Shown in pieces: positions 19,296 through 38,445 of a DNA stretch of 64,000 nucleotides. The stretch is from the NCBI GenBank assembly GCA_027625915.1, contig JANTQA010000021.1:2046001-2110000 (forward strand), in the 5' to 3' direction. The stretch comes from Anaeramoeba flamelloides. Lineage: Eukaryota > Metamonada > Anaeramoebidae. Within the stretch, counting starts at the first letter, position 1. Each line of letters opens with the position of its first letter. The notes beneath the pieces were generated by a model. The model was not told the origin of the DNA, made no database searches, and saw only the letters and a program-made list of their open reading frames with translations. The position numbers were made by a program, and so were the translations under genes.

Positions 19296-22000
19296 TATTT
19301 TTTAGCAACTAATCTCAATTTCACCAAATTTTAAAATTTTGCATTTCAACTTTGAATTCTTAATATTGATGATTCAAAATTTAAAATTTGTCCAAAATTT
19401 TTATTTTTTTCTGATAGTTTTTTAGATTTTTTATGAATAAAAGGGTCTTTTTTTAATTGGTATGATCAAAGTTTATTTATATTTTATTAAATGGATTTTA
19501 AGAAACAGTTGGATTATCTATAAATATATGATTTATATTCCAATAGCTATAAAATTTAATTTAAGTTTAGATTTATTTTGGGGATATAAGCAAACACCTT
19601 AAAAGAGTTATCCCAAAAGACACCTTTTCAAATTAAAGTATAGTAACACTTGTTTCTTTTTTCCCTAAAGGTATTAGAGTAATTATTTACACCAGAATAT
19701 GATTATAATTGATAATTAAAAGATTATTTATCAACCTTAAAGAAAAATGAGTAATCATTCTAGAAGATTTTCTTTTTGAAATTAAATTTTCAGTCAAAAA
19801 CATCAGATTATTTTTTTTTTTTATTTTTCGATCAATTTAGAAAAAAGAATAATTAGCAAAACATTTTTATTTTAAAAAAATCTATTTTTTGGTAATTTCA
19901 TAGAATTTCTATTTATAAATAACCTTGAAAATTTAATTGAATTATTATTATTATTTAGAGAAAGGTGTAATTAAAGAAAATTGTATAAAATAAGAAAAAA
20001 GAGACTAATAAAATTTAATTAATTAATATATTCATTAATATATACCCGTAATAAAATTAAGAACTTTATTTTTTCTGATTAATATTTTTCGAAATCAACC
20101 TTAAAACTTAATTCAATTAACCACTGGAATAATTTTTTTTTATAAGAAAAACACTCTTAACTTTTGATAATCAAAAATATTTTTTGAAATTACTATTTAC
20201 TTTTTTATTTTTTTTTGAAAAAATGGGGTTGAGAAAATTTTGAATTCAAAGAATAAGTTAAAATATTAAATTATAATATTTTTCCAGAGAGTTTATCTGA
20301 TTAAATCAACTTTTTTTTAAATTTTACCATTTAAAAATAAAAAAAAACATTTGAAGACCAAATTATTCCTTTTGTGAAAATAAAATTCCCATAATTTAGA
20401 CTTTTTTTAAGTTAATAAGTTAAAACAAGATAGTGAATCTAAAAATATACATAATTTCAAGTGTGAATTAAATTATTTTGGCAAAAAATGTTTTTAAGAA
20501 AAAGTTAAATTAAAACTTTATTTATTTTTATTTTTTCATTTAGTTTTTTTAATTGTTTTACTGGAAAGTATTTGATCATTTTCCGATTTTTAGTGTTTTT
20601 TGGGTCATAGATACATATAATAATACTATCATTTGCCTATCCAAATTAAAAACTATCTGAGTGTTGTTATATTTTCCAGGATTTGAAAGAATTTAGTAAA
20701 ATTGTGGATTTTGCTCAAGTCTTTAGAATTATAGAAAACTAAATGAAACTTCCCCTGAATACATAGAGGATCAAGAAACACCATAGAAATATTATTGATT
20801 ATATATAAAAAAAATCCAGAATCAGTGATTAATAATTGGTTTTCCTCGGGCATTATGTTTTTTTTTTTAATTTGAAAGAATCTAGTATAATCTAAGATTT
20901 TGCTCAATTCTTTAAAATTAAAAAAAAAAGCATGGACACTACCTTTGAGAGTGGAGGACTAGGTGCCTTGGTTTATATATTTGTTACTATTTGAAGTATT
21001 TTTTTTCACTTTTTTTTTTTTATTACCTTAATTTTACTAACCATAATAGCAAAATATATTTTTTTTTTGAAAAATCCAGGAAAAACTTAATCAAATATTT
21101 CTTCCTTTGAAAATTAAAAAAAAATTGATTGTTTTTATTTACCAATATTTCTAAAATTTTTTAAATTTTTTAAATTTATAAGATTTTGTAATATTCCCTT
21201 TTCAAATATTTATAGTATAAACAATGAACTATTGGTATTGAAATGTGTTATTTGAGAATATAAAATATTTTTAAATTAAAATATTTCATTTGAATGAAGT
21301 TTTATTGTTTGAAAATATGGTAAACATTGAGTTAGAAAAATAAAGTCTTGATATAATAGATCCATATGTTAGATTTAATTCCTAGTTTATTACCAACCCA
21401 CTGAAAGAAATAAGAGTATATTTATTAATTATTAAATAAAAATAATAAAATTTAAAAAGTAATTCTTCTAGTAATAAGTTGAATTTTCAAGTTTTAAAGC
21501 AAGTATTTTTTTGGGGGGGGTTTGAATTTAATTTTTTGACTTTTTTTCTTGTATTTTTTTGTCCAATAAAATCAAAATTTGATTAGAACTGTTATTGAAT
21601 AAAAAAATTCATATTATTACAAGAATATTATAATTATTGTATTTTTTGAAATTAAGTAGATTTTATATACTGATTACTGGTTATTTTAAAACTTGGTGGT
21701 TTAATTTTTAAAGTGTTGTTTTGTAAACATTCTTCATATTCTAAAGGAATTCTTTTCTTTCACAAAGAAAATATTTTTTTAAAAATAATTTCAGAAATAA
21801 GTTGAATTTCGAACTTTTCAAAAATTGAGAAAAATCGTCAAACTTTTTGAAAACAAAAAATAATTTCAGAAAATAGCATTAAAATTAAGTTTGGTCTTGT
21901 AGTTATCAAGTTTTTTATACCATTTTTCAATTTCAAGATTCGGTAAAGTCATATTGAATTTGTTAGTAAATTTACTAGACGATTTTTTTTCGTTTAATTT
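19290..22000 (+). repeat. R2 dispersed repeat, long copy
   Basis: Blocks of this AT-rich non-coding sequence recur in the same order at 35150-35725 (AATTAACCACTGG, TTTTTTTGAAAAAATGGGGTT, CCAGAGAGT) and at 49540-51260 (TTTTTTAGTAACTAATC, TTTAAAGTGTATTTCATG, TTCGAACTTTTCAAAA). No open frame, no clear termini. Hairpin modules have inserted at 20665-20945. Confidence 0.55.
20665..20945. repeat. Two A-type hairpin remnants
   Basis: The first (20670-20745) pairs TTTCCAGGATTTGAAAGAAT with TCTTTAGAATTATAGAAAAC. The second is built on TTGAAAGAATCTAGTATAAT opposite GATTTTGCTCAATTCTTT (about 20855-20930), ending near ATGGACACTACC. Diverged but still self-complementary. Confidence 0.55.
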
Positions 22001-22333
22001 TACACTAAGTCTGATTGTAATTCGAATATTAAACAAAAATTTGTAAGGAATAATACATTTATATTCATTTGTTTAAATTGTCACACCTGAGCTTATTACA
22101 AACAATTCAAGATAACTATTGATATGGAAGTAAAATCAATTAATAAAATTTCTTCAAAACTTTTAAATGTAAATCTAAAGTATAGGAAGTAAAGAACATA
22201 CTTTGATCTCTATTTTCAAGGAAACATACACTTTTCTCAGAACTTGACTGAGTAAAATCCAGTATTTGATTCTAATTTTCTTCATTTTTTTCTTGTTTTT
22301 TTTTTTTATTATCAAACAACAAACAACAAACAA

Positions 22334-23467
22334 ATGAAAAAAAAAATTAATTTTGAATTTAATTCACTCAAACATGAAGATCTTCTCTTTCCGAAATTTT
22401 TAAAAACAATCAAAGGGCTTTACATCACATTTTTCATTCGAATAATTTTTTTAATCTTTACTTTATCAAATGTAATTCTTTCGATGACAACAGATCTTCA
22501 AAATGGGGAATATTTTACTTATTTGACAGAATGGACGACAATCTTACAAATGATGTACATTCTACTTATTGTCATTGAAACGGGGGTTATGATTTTTAAA
22601 TTAACAAAACAAAAAGAAAAAAATGAGCAAGCGGATGGGATCAACAACAAACAAGAAAAAAAAAAAAGAAAAAAATTGAAGCGCGGGTCTAGTGGCCTAA
22701 GCTTAGATCTGTCTTCTGTGGAGGACAACGAAATTATTCTTGCACCCGAAGAAGGCAACAAATTTGAATATGATTTTGGATCCAAAACGAAAAGTGGCAA
22801 TTATGAAAAGTTTCTATGGATCTTTTGGCAAATTGTTGCCGTGTATTCCTTTTTGGTTGTAATTTTTTTTTATTCGGTTCGGCAGCAGAGAGAGAGCAAT
22901 GAGAAATTAAAATTCATCGACGTTTCATTACAGGGGTTAAATATTATTCCAACAATTATTGAAATCTTTTTAAATCGAATGCGCTTGCCGATCTTACATC
23001 TCGTTTTTATTATCCTTTTTTCGTTTCTTTATTTTCTGATTTATATTATATATTTTTTCGTTTCAGATAAGCCCGCGTACGAAGAAATTAATCCAAAAAC
23101 AAAATCAGGCTGGATTTGGATCGTTGTGATAATCCTCATGTCAATCGCATTATTTTTGGTTGTCAAATTGATAGCGCTTGCCAGAGACAAAATCTGGGCT
23201 AATTGTGATAATGATTCAATCCACGATAAAAAGGATTACCAGCCAAAACAAAATGCAAAACATTCAAGTAAAGACGAGGAGGACGAGCCTCTACACAACA
23301 CGACAATCGATAATAAGGATAAAGAATTTCACATCATCATGGGTGATGGCAACGATAAAGATTTACAAGAAACCTCTTCTTCAGACAAATTTAAGGACTA
23401 TCAAAGTAGTGAAATTGGTTCAAGTGAATTGGACAACCCTTTCCATTCAACCTCAGAAAGAGATTAA
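22334..23467 (+). CDS. Multi-pass membrane protein, rolling-stone / AIG1-like
   Basis: 377 residues, apparently one exon. The ATG follows an A/C-rich leader (CAAACAACAAACAACAAACA). Hydrophobic segments lie at about 29-51, 67-90, 158-181, 196-214, 218-243 and 259-283, so five or six membrane passes. A cytosol-like Lys/Ser loop (91-157) separates the first two from the rest, and the tail after 290 is acidic and Ser/Asp-rich. YFTYLTEWTTILQMMYILLI and the block LNIIPTIIEIFLNRMRLPIL are reminiscent of the rolling stone/FAR-17a/AIG1 superfamily (aqueous-loop His absent in the visible part), but the match is by eye and weak. Codon use in the middle (GCGG, GACGAG) is less AT-biased than the flanks, which supports real coding. 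Function unknown; acts in a membrane. Confidence 0.72.
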   Translation: MKKKINFEFNSLKHEDLLFPKFLKTIKGLYITFFIRIIFLIFTLSNVILSMTTDLQNGEYFTYLTEWTTILQMMYILLIVIETGVMIFKLTKQKEKNEQADGINNKQEKKKRKKLKRGSSGLSLDLSSVEDNEIILAPEEGNKFEYDFGSKTKSGNYEKFLWIFWQIVAVYSFLVVIFFYSVRQQRESNEKLKFIDVSLQGLNIIPTIIEIFLNRMRLPILHLVFIILFSFLYFLIYIIYFFVSDKPAYEEINPKTKSGWIWIVVIILMSIALFLVVKLIALARDKIWANCDNDSIHDKKDYQPKQNAKHSSKDEEDEPLHNTTIDNKDKEFHIIMGDGNDKDLQETSSSDKFKDYQSSEIGSSELDNPFHSTSERD

Positions 23468-24570
23468 GAATAATAAAGAATATTCACTTTTTTCCTTTTT
23501 GTTTGAGTTTTTTTTTCTCAAAATGTAATTATTCTTGTTCAATTCTAAATGAATTAAACACTTCGACTAGAAGTAAAACAAATTTCGATTTGTAGTTCGT
23601 ATGAAATAACAATTCAAAAAAAGTTGTACACAAACAATATAACTTTGAGTCTCGGGATAATGTACTTTTTGACAGTGCTTAAAATCGGGAAACAATAAGA
23701 GTGAAAGTGAAATATGGGTAATAAAATTTCTGATCTGATTCCTTTCAGAAAGAAATTTCTACTCCAGATAAAAATATTATCTTATTGTAAAAAAATTATC
23801 GAAAAAAATGGGTATATTATCAAATTTCAAAATTGGTCAAATTGAATTCTTTTGGTATTTTTGAAGAGTTTCTTGATTATTTTCATTTATATGAAAGTTT
23901 TTAATGGTTTTTAATGGTTATGGGAGGAAAAACCAAAAAGATTATTTTATTATTAGTAGTACTTTATTACTTGGATAAAATTCATAATTTTGAAATCATC
24001 AATACTTTATATTTTTAACAATTTGTTCAAAAACCAATTTGAATTACTAAAGTTAATGTGGATAATTTTCACCCCTTAAAATAAGCGACGTAAGTAGAAT
24101 TTGTATTTTAATTATTATTATTGTGACAAAATACTTGCCAATGTAGCCGAAAATAACATTCAAACCGCTCAAACCTACTCTAGTATACCCAAACATACCA
24201 GTAAAGGGTGTTTTAAAAAATATCTACATCCGATATATTTTAATAAAATTGAGCTATTTTTAAAAAAAATGAGAATTTGGCCCATTTTGAAATATGACCA
24301 AATTTGGCTAGTAATAATTTTCATAAAAAATTTTTTTCTAAAAAAATGAGGTTTTTTATGTTTTTTATAAAAAACCACGAGATTTCAAATTTTCCACATT
24401 TTGTGGTGGAAAAATATCTGGCACTGAGAAAAGTTATTTTTTAGTAAGTTTAAATTATTATTTCTTTTGTTAAAGTCTAATTTTTTTTTTCTTTTTTTTT
24501 TTCATAGGATGGAAAGTCTCAAATAAAATATTGAACTCTTGAATAATTTCGAAATTTAAAAAAAATTGTA

Positions 24571-24768
24571 CAGTCAGTTTCACTTTTAAGGCACAAACTT
24601 TCAACGAAATTTAAGGCACAAAAAAAATCTCAAATTAAGGCACAATTTTTTGGAATTTTAATTTTCTCAAATTATTTTACTAAAATTTGAATTTTGTGCC
24701 TTAATTTGAGATTTTTTTTGTGCCTTAAATTTCGTAGAAAGTTTGTGTCTTAAAAGTGAAACTGACTG
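24571..24768. mobile_element. Palindromic Tc1/mariner-like MITE, copy 2 (best preserved)
   Basis: 198 bp, flanked by TA at 24569-24570 and 24769-24770. It begins CAGTCAGTTTCACTTTTAAG and ends with the mirrored AAAAGTGAAACTGACTG. The two halves are near-perfect inverted repeats over most of the length (AAATTTAAGGCAC / GTGCCTTAAATTTC). No coding. Confidence 0.9.
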
Positions 24769-25230
24769 TATAAAATAACAGATTTTATTTCATTTTATTA
24801 CTACCATAAATATAAAAATGTCTGTTCAGGTTTAACAGTTTTAAAATGTGAGTTCTTTTTAAATTTTTTTTTGTAGTTTTCGATTTTAAAAAAGTAAAAT
24901 ATTTTTCTGAAAAATAACTTTTTGAAAGTTTTCTATTTTAAAAAGGAAAGAATTAACGGTCATTTGTGGCGTAGATGTATAATGGGAAGAAAAGACCCTT
25001 TTTTATTAAAATTTTTCACATTATTAATATATTAAACTTAAAAAAGTTTTAATTCTGCCCATCGAAAAAAAATAAAAAAAAATAATCAATTTTTTAAAAT
25101 GGATGTAATTGGGAAATTTTCGAAGTTTTAATATCTAATTAGAACCTATCTATTCATAATTTCGGAAATTTCTGTAAACTACACATGTATCTTTATTTAC
25201 ATTATTATAATTTTTAATAATTCTTAAATA

Positions 25231-25814
25231 AGGTATTTCCAAAAAAGTGGGGCATTTTTTTTTACATTTCATAAAAAATTATCTTTTTTAGTTATGGACA
25301 TCATTAATCAACTATACCAAATTAAGTTTAATATTTATACCGATTGAATCAACCACTTATGTATTTAATTCAAAGCATGTTAGTTGAAATATTCCCAAAA
25401 AATGAAAAAAAAAATAGCACTTTTTTTAGTTAAAGCAATGTACGACCAATTTCAATAAAAAAACAGGAAATATGGAATGGGAACAAATGATTTTTTAAAC
25501 ACGAAAACGCAGTTATACGTTTTTAATTATATTGTAAATTTTGTTGAGATTATACAAGTTATGAAAATTTTTTTTTTCGATCAAAAAGAAAATAATAAAC
25601 ACGAATTTTCACCATAAAAAAATATCAGATCAAATCGAGATCATAAATTTAAATAACTTTTATTTCTTCAATACAATAATAAGAAACAAATTGAATTATT
25701 ATCAAGAATCTATAAATGATGGTTAATGATTTTATAAATTTAAATTATATTTTGAAGAATTGGTTACAGAAATATATTTTAAAATAAATTTGCCCCACAT
25801 TCTTGGAAATAGCT
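25231..25814. mobile_element. TA-flanked inverted-repeat element, 584 bp
   Basis: Ends AGGTATTTCCAAAAAAGTGG and (reverse complement of right end) AGCTATTTCCAAGAATGTGG, both continuing GGCA. Flanked by TA at 25229-25230 and 25815-25816. An isolated end of the same family (CCCACTTTTTTTGGAAATAG) lies near 8580. No transposase visible. Confidence 0.72.
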
Positions 25815-25819
25815 TATTC

Positions 25820-27240
25820 TTGAACTTTCCATCCAGAAATATTTATTGGTAATTTAATTTTGTTTTTTTAGATTTAGATTTAAAAATTTAAAGTTATCTA
25901 TCTCTCAATTTATATTTTCATTATCTTTTTTTGAAAAAATATAATTGGCCTGATTTGCCTTCAAATACCCAGAATTTTTAATTTATTTTTGAGTTTATAT
26001 CTTCTTTTATAGATTAAAATTCTGACTTGGTCAATTTTGGATCAGTTTTATAAATTATTCCTGGAGATGTTGGCTAATTTTTTAAAAATTTTGTTACTTT
26101 ATTATTTATCCAAACCTCAATTGAGTCAAATTTTTTTTGAGTTTGGATTAAAGATAACACAGACGATAAAATAGTTAACTAATGCATATCGATTTAAACA
26201 TTTATAAACTATTTTTCAGTCAAAGGGGCTAAGTTCTAGTTGGGGAATTACATGTATTGTAGGGTTTGAATGAATATTAGAAGAAAAATTTTATTTTGGA
26301 AATTATCATTTTTTCACATTTTTGTTTGTTTTCTCTGTTTTTTTTTTTTTGATAACCTAATTTAGTTGCAAAAATTGTTTTTTATTGCAAGATCAATAGC
26401 CACTTGGTGAATACATGTTATACTAAGATTATTAAAACCGTGGAAATGACTCTTTAGAAAACATATTGATTTCTATTGGAATTTTTTTCAATTTTATATC
26501 CGTATATTTGAATAATAAATGTGAAAAATTTTTACTCCATTTTCATTTACTTTTTGAAATAGAGACCACAAATCCTAACCCAATTCTTTTGGGGACTTGA
26601 TTTCTACAAGAAAATAATGGAAAATGAAGTGAAAATTGTTTCCTATTTATTCTTCAAATAACAGTAGAAGACCAAAAGAAACATTGTTGTTTTTCTCAAT
26701 AGGGCCCTAAGAATTTGAGATTTTCAATTTTTTAAAAAAAATATTGATTTATTAGTTTTCTTTCGGACTGATATGAACAATTCTTTAATGTGTATTATAA
26801 TATTTATTAGTTATCCGTCTTCAAAGTTCAATTATATAAAATAATTGATATTTAAAAAAAATGTTAGGCCCCTTTGACTGAAACAAAGTTTAGTTTTGCC
26901 ACATATAGTTATAATTTGTTGGTTAAAAATCATTTTGATTTTTTTGAAGTTATCTTTCTACTTTTTTGAAGTTTTTTTTATAAATGTTTTCTATTTTTCT
27001 AACCAAATTCCTAAATATTTAATTTGTGATAATCGATTTGATTTTAAAGTTTTATCAATATTTGTCTTGATTCCAAATTCAAAAAAAATCCATATTCAAT
27101 ATAGAATTTTATTTAAATAATCACTTGATAACACTAAAAAATTCAATAATTTTAATAAAAAAAACATTAGGGATTTTGATTAATTTCTCTTACTAGATAT
27201 AAGAAAAAAATTAGAAATATAGAACCTTATTTTGATTTAA
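25820..27240 (-). mobile_element. LINE copy interrupted by another element
   Basis: Minus-strand 27120-26890 reads FGIKTNIDKTLKSNRL followed by KYLGIWLEK, the LINE RT blocks after the catalytic box. The 26180-25820 part is homologous to 3640-3850 (VWINNKVTKFLKN). The two parts are separated by the element at 26217-26880. Decayed. Confidence 0.7.
26217..26880. mobile_element. Inverted-repeat element nested in a LINE, 664 bp
   Basis: Starts CAGTCAAAGGGGCTAAG and ends with the mirrored TTAGGCCCCTTTGACTG. Flanks are TTT on the left and AAA on the right, so the target duplication is not obvious. No coding frame seen. Confidence 0.68.
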
Positions 27241-27795
27241 TATCAAGTAGAACAGAAAATAATTGTAAATAAATCAAAAGATATCACACCACTTATTTGA
27301 GATATATTTTTTTTTTCGAAATGTTTTTTATAATTTATGTTATATTTTTTATTTAAAAGAATATCTTTTCTAGATTTTATTTTATGCAAACAATATTATT
27401 TAATTTCTGTTCCAAAATATAATAGTTTGATATTTTTTTTTAATTCAAAAAATTTATTTCTTAAGTAAAAATGGAAAACTAAAATAATTTAAAAGAAATC
27501 ATCAGAATTTAAAAACCCAAAAACAGATAACCTCAATGAAAAGAAATATATATTAATAAAAAAATGTTCGAATATCGGAGAAAAAATATTGGATAAAAAT
27601 TAAAAAAATTGAGAAAGTTTTTATATGAAAATCCATTTATTGATCAGATTCTAAAATTATAAATGATTTTGAATCTATTTTTTGAAAAGTTTAAATAGCT
27701 AATATTTTAGATGATTGCTTTTTTTTTCTGGTTTTTTCAACAAAAGAAAAAAAAAAAAAAAACAAGATAGTTATTGTTTTCAGTTAATAAAAAGA

Positions 27796-34720
<6,925 letters not shown>

Positions 34721-36507
34721 TATTTTGAATTTTATTATTTGATAAAAAAAATGGAAAAAAATGGAGAATGAAGATCGAGAAATATTTTTTACAGTCCTGA
34801 CAAGTTCTATTAATAATATAATAATTCTTTTGTATTATTTTTTTTGGTATTAATTACTGTCTTTACAATTTCCACAAGAATTATAAACTTTGTGGAAATC
34901 AACTTGTCCAAATCATTTCGAATACCTATCTCAATAATCGTTTACAAAAGAGTTATAAAATATAAGGAATGCTCTATTCAAAAATTATATAAATATAAGG
35001 GTTAAATATTAATAAATGTACTAGTGGTACAACAGTTTGAAACTTTTGGAGGTATTTATCTTCCAACTATTGCAAAAAAAACCTAACAACAGTTTTTTTT
35101 AATCTTTAACAAAATCAAACAAATTATTTTATTTTAGGGGAGAATTTATATGTCCTTAATATTAAAAAAGTACTTTTTTTTTCTGATTAATATTTTTTGA
35201 AATCTAATTTAATAACTTAATTCAATTAACCACTGGGTTAATTTTTTTTTTTAGAATAAAAACACTCTCAACCTTTGAATATCGAAAATATTTTTGAAAT
35301 TACTTTGCGCTTTTTTATTTTTTTTTGAAAAATTGGGGTTTAGAAAATTGGAAATCAAAGAATAAGTTAAAAAATTAAATTAGAATATTTTTCCAGAGAG
35401 TGTATCTTTTTTAAATAACTTTTTTTAAATAATTATAAGTTTTAAAAATAAAAAAAAAATTGAAGACCAAATTAGTCCTTTGTGGGAAAATAAAATTCCC
35501 ATAATTTAGAATTTGTTTTAGTAAATGAGTTAAAATAAGATATTGTATAGAAAAATATACATAATTTCAAGTTTTAATTCAATTATTTTGGCAAAAAATG
35601 TTTTCAAAAAAAAGTTAAAGGGAAACTTAATTTATTTTTATTTTTTTATTTAGTTTTTTCATTTTTTTAAGGGAAAGTATTTGATCAGTTTTTCATTTTT
35701 AGTATTTTTTGTTTTGTAAGGACATGTTATAATTAATACTTGAAAGGAATTATACCAATTTAAAGTTCTTATAAAAGATATACTTTCATAAAGATATTTC
35801 TAATAAATTCAGTAGTTATTTATTGATACAAACTTATAAAAAAATACAATACAAAAAAAAATAATTCTATATTTAGTTATATTTCTAGGATTCTTGTCAA
35901 TATTTAATTTTTATAGAATCTGATTTTTTGTCCTTTAATTTGGATTATTTTGGTGCAGAAAATTTGGTTAAACAATTGTGTCTTATAAGTAGTATTCTTT
36001 ATCATGATTTTGAGAAAAATATTTGAAGAATGATTAATTGATAAATATGTGAAACATCATTTAATATATATGAAATTGTCATTATTCCATTGATTAAAAA
36101 ACATCTGTATTTAGGTGTAACTATTTATGTCTTTTTATTTTCTTTTAAAAGAAATTTTTGATTTTTGATTTTAAGATCTCTTAAACAATAATGATATGAA
36201 TAGGGTAATTATATTACCACAGATTAAAAAAAGAAAATTTTAACATCTTCTTAATATATAGTGATAAATTGAATAAAAAGTTCAAATACAAAAGTGACCA
36301 GATGATGTTCAAGATGGAAAAAAAATCAAAATAGCCAATAAAAAAAAAATCACATAATTGTTAATAAATATAATTTTATCTTTAATGGATTTAGGCAAAA
36401 AACTTTTTTCGAATTAAAGATGAACAATTTTTTGGTCAGGGAGACATATAATTCTAAGGAATTTTTTATAGCCCCTAACTATAAGTAATATTTAGCCCTT
36501 GATTGTT

Positions 36508-36553
<46 letters not shown>

Positions 36554-37791
36554 AAATTCAAAATTTTCCATACAGCTAAAACCTTCCAAACAATCACAAT
36601 AATACAATTTCATACAAATTAGAGATAATTTTAATTTTTGTAAAATATGAAAATCATTTTTTCATCTTTTAGTTTTGTTTTCATTTCATTGTTTGAATTA
36701 CGTAATTTGTTTCGTTGGATCAAAATTTTTTTGAACAATTGATATTAGGTTAAAGTCAAGTTGTTCCAAATAGAAGAACTCAAATAAAATTAGTTGGTAG
36801 TATCTAACATTTGATCGATCAATATTCCTAATAGACTTTCGATAAATTTACTAATGTATTTTTTTGTTTTGCTCTCTCCAAAATTTTTAACACACCCTTG
36901 ATTTATTTGTATTGATAATTATTTATTTATTTTTTTTGTGAGTATTGTAATTAATAAAGAAGTGTTAAAATTTCAATTAGTGAATGGTTCTAATTTGGTA
37001 AATCTTCTTGAATTAATCAAATAAGTTTTTTTTTGCACAAATCGAATTTTGGTGTTAAAAATTTTGAATTGGGGTTTATATATATATATATATATATATT
37101 TCATCAAGGATAATTAAATAGTAAATTATTAGAGTTCAGGTTTATTATTTTTTTGAAAAATATGCTTTTTGAATGATTGTAAAACAAAATAAATAATAGA
37201 TTGTTTTCAAAGGAGAAATTACAGAATAAAAAAATATTTTGAATTTAATAACCATATTGTTATTTAATAAATCAAGTAGAAACATAAAATTTAGGATAAG
37301 AAAACACAAGATATACCTCCACTTTCGAAATCTGTTTTATTTTTTTATTAAGAATTATTTGTTTTATTTTGTTATAATCTTGATAATATTACAAGGCTTT
37401 TATTTGATATTTTTTATTTTAAGAAAAAAAAGTTATTCATTATCTATTACTTGTATTTTTTTTGGAATTTTTTTTAAATAATTAATGCCATAACTAAAAA
37501 AATTATTTGATCTCTCAAATTTGTTTCAGTAACATTAATGAATTTTTGAAAAATTTTCAATTTGTTGAAAAAACCTCAAAAAATATACTTTTAATTTTTT
37601 ATTCTGACTTAAAAAAAAACCTATGTAATCAAAATTCTTTCTGAAAATAAGAAGAACAACAACTCTTTCTGATAAATTGACAGAACTTACATATGATCAA
37701 AAAGAAAAAAGTCAACAAAAACTGTTTGAATTTTAAACATTTTTTTGATTTTTGCTTTTTTCTCCTTTTTTTTTCAATTTTTGTTTTACTA
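34721..37791. other. Gene-free region between divergent RPT1 and YjbQ genes
   Basis: Contains the two promoters, for which no motif can be named, an R2 copy (35150-35725) and TA tracts at 36510-36549 and 37075-37100. The 37239-37481 open frame is a hydrophobic A/T-driven frame without domain support. Confidence 0.6.
35150..35725 (+). repeat. R2 dispersed repeat, partial copy
   Basis: Collinear with 20060-20585: TTCTGATTAATATTTTT, AATTAACCACTGG, AAAAACACTCT, TTTTTCCAGAGAGT, CCCATAATTTAGA and GGCAAAAAATGTTTT occur in the same order. Diverged at perhaps one base in seven by eye. Confidence 0.7.
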
Positions 37792-38445
37792 ATGACCTTT
37801 AAAACATTTACAAAAGAACTAACTTTTAAAACAAAAAAAAGAGTAGAAATTGTTGATATAACCTCACAAGTTGAACAGGCAGTTGAAGATTCTGGAATTC
37901 AAGAAGGGATCATGTTAGTCAACCCAATGCACATCACCGCATCTGTCATGGTGCAAGATCATGGTAACTACTTTGAAAAATGTTCTTTAAAAAAATGTTT
38001 AACAAGATCCTTTTAATAACTTTCTTCCTGTTTTCAAAATTGTTCCTTCTAAATTAACTTTAGAATCTGGGCTATGGAAAGATATTATACGTGTACTTTC
38101 CGAGCTTGTGCCCTATGACGAATCATCAGAAACCTATAAGCATCATCTTTCCGGGGAAGATAATGCAGACTCACATATTAAAAGGCAATTGTGTGGAAGA
38201 AGCGTTTCAATGGCAATTACAAATGGAAAGATACACGCTGGACCTTGGGAAGCAATTCAATATTTCGGTAGGTCCAATCAAATTTCCTTCTCTTTTTTAA
38301 TTTTATAAATTATACCCTAAATTATTTATTCTTTTTTTTTTTTTTTTATCCACCACAATTAACAACATCAATTTTTTCTTGTTTTTTTTTAGAATTTGAT
38401 GGAAAAAGAAAAAAGCGTGTTTTGATCAAGATTATTGGGATGTAA
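37792..38445 (+). CDS. YjbQ/UPF0047 family protein, 3 exons
   Basis: Exons 37792-37963, 38064-38267 and 38393-38445 give 142 residues, the usual length for the family. Introns are 100 and 125 bp with GTAACT and GTAGGT donors. Visible family blocks: VDITSQVEQAVEDSGIQEGI (21-40), HITASV (47-52), LWKDIIRVLSELVP, YKHHLSGEDNADSHIKRQL (82-100) with the conserved His/Asn/His cluster, GPWEAIQYFEFDG (117-129) and a C-terminal KRVLIKIIGM strand. Both splice joints rebuild the consensus (QDH-ESGLW and QYF-EFDGK). Bacterial YjbQ has thiamine-phosphate synthase activity in genetic tests; the in vivo role in eukaryotes is unclear. The open frame runs further upstream, but the ATG at 37792 gives the family N-terminus (MTFKTFTKELTFKTKKR). 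Confidence 0.93.

Larger units (their letters stand above)
18229..22333. other. Gene-free region between the macro-domain and membrane-protein genes
   Basis: Holds the nested MITE pair (18424-18795), a LINE 3' tail (19200-19295), a long R2 repeat (about 19290-22000) and hairpin modules (20665-20945). The last 300 bp before the ATG at 22334 are probably the promoter of the membrane-protein gene; no promoter motif can be named. Confidence 0.6.
23468..27795. other. Gene-free region between the membrane-protein gene and RPT1
   Basis: Contains a palindromic MITE (24571-24768), a TA-flanked element (25231-25814), and a minus-strand LINE copy (25820-27240) split by another inverted-repeat element (26217-26880). 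Nothing recognised in 23470-24570 or 27240-27790. Confidence 0.6.

Noticed and set aside
37239-37481. 80-codon hydrophobic frame before YjbQ
   Set aside because: Phe/Ile/Leu-only composition typical of T-rich DNA read as protein; no other evidence.
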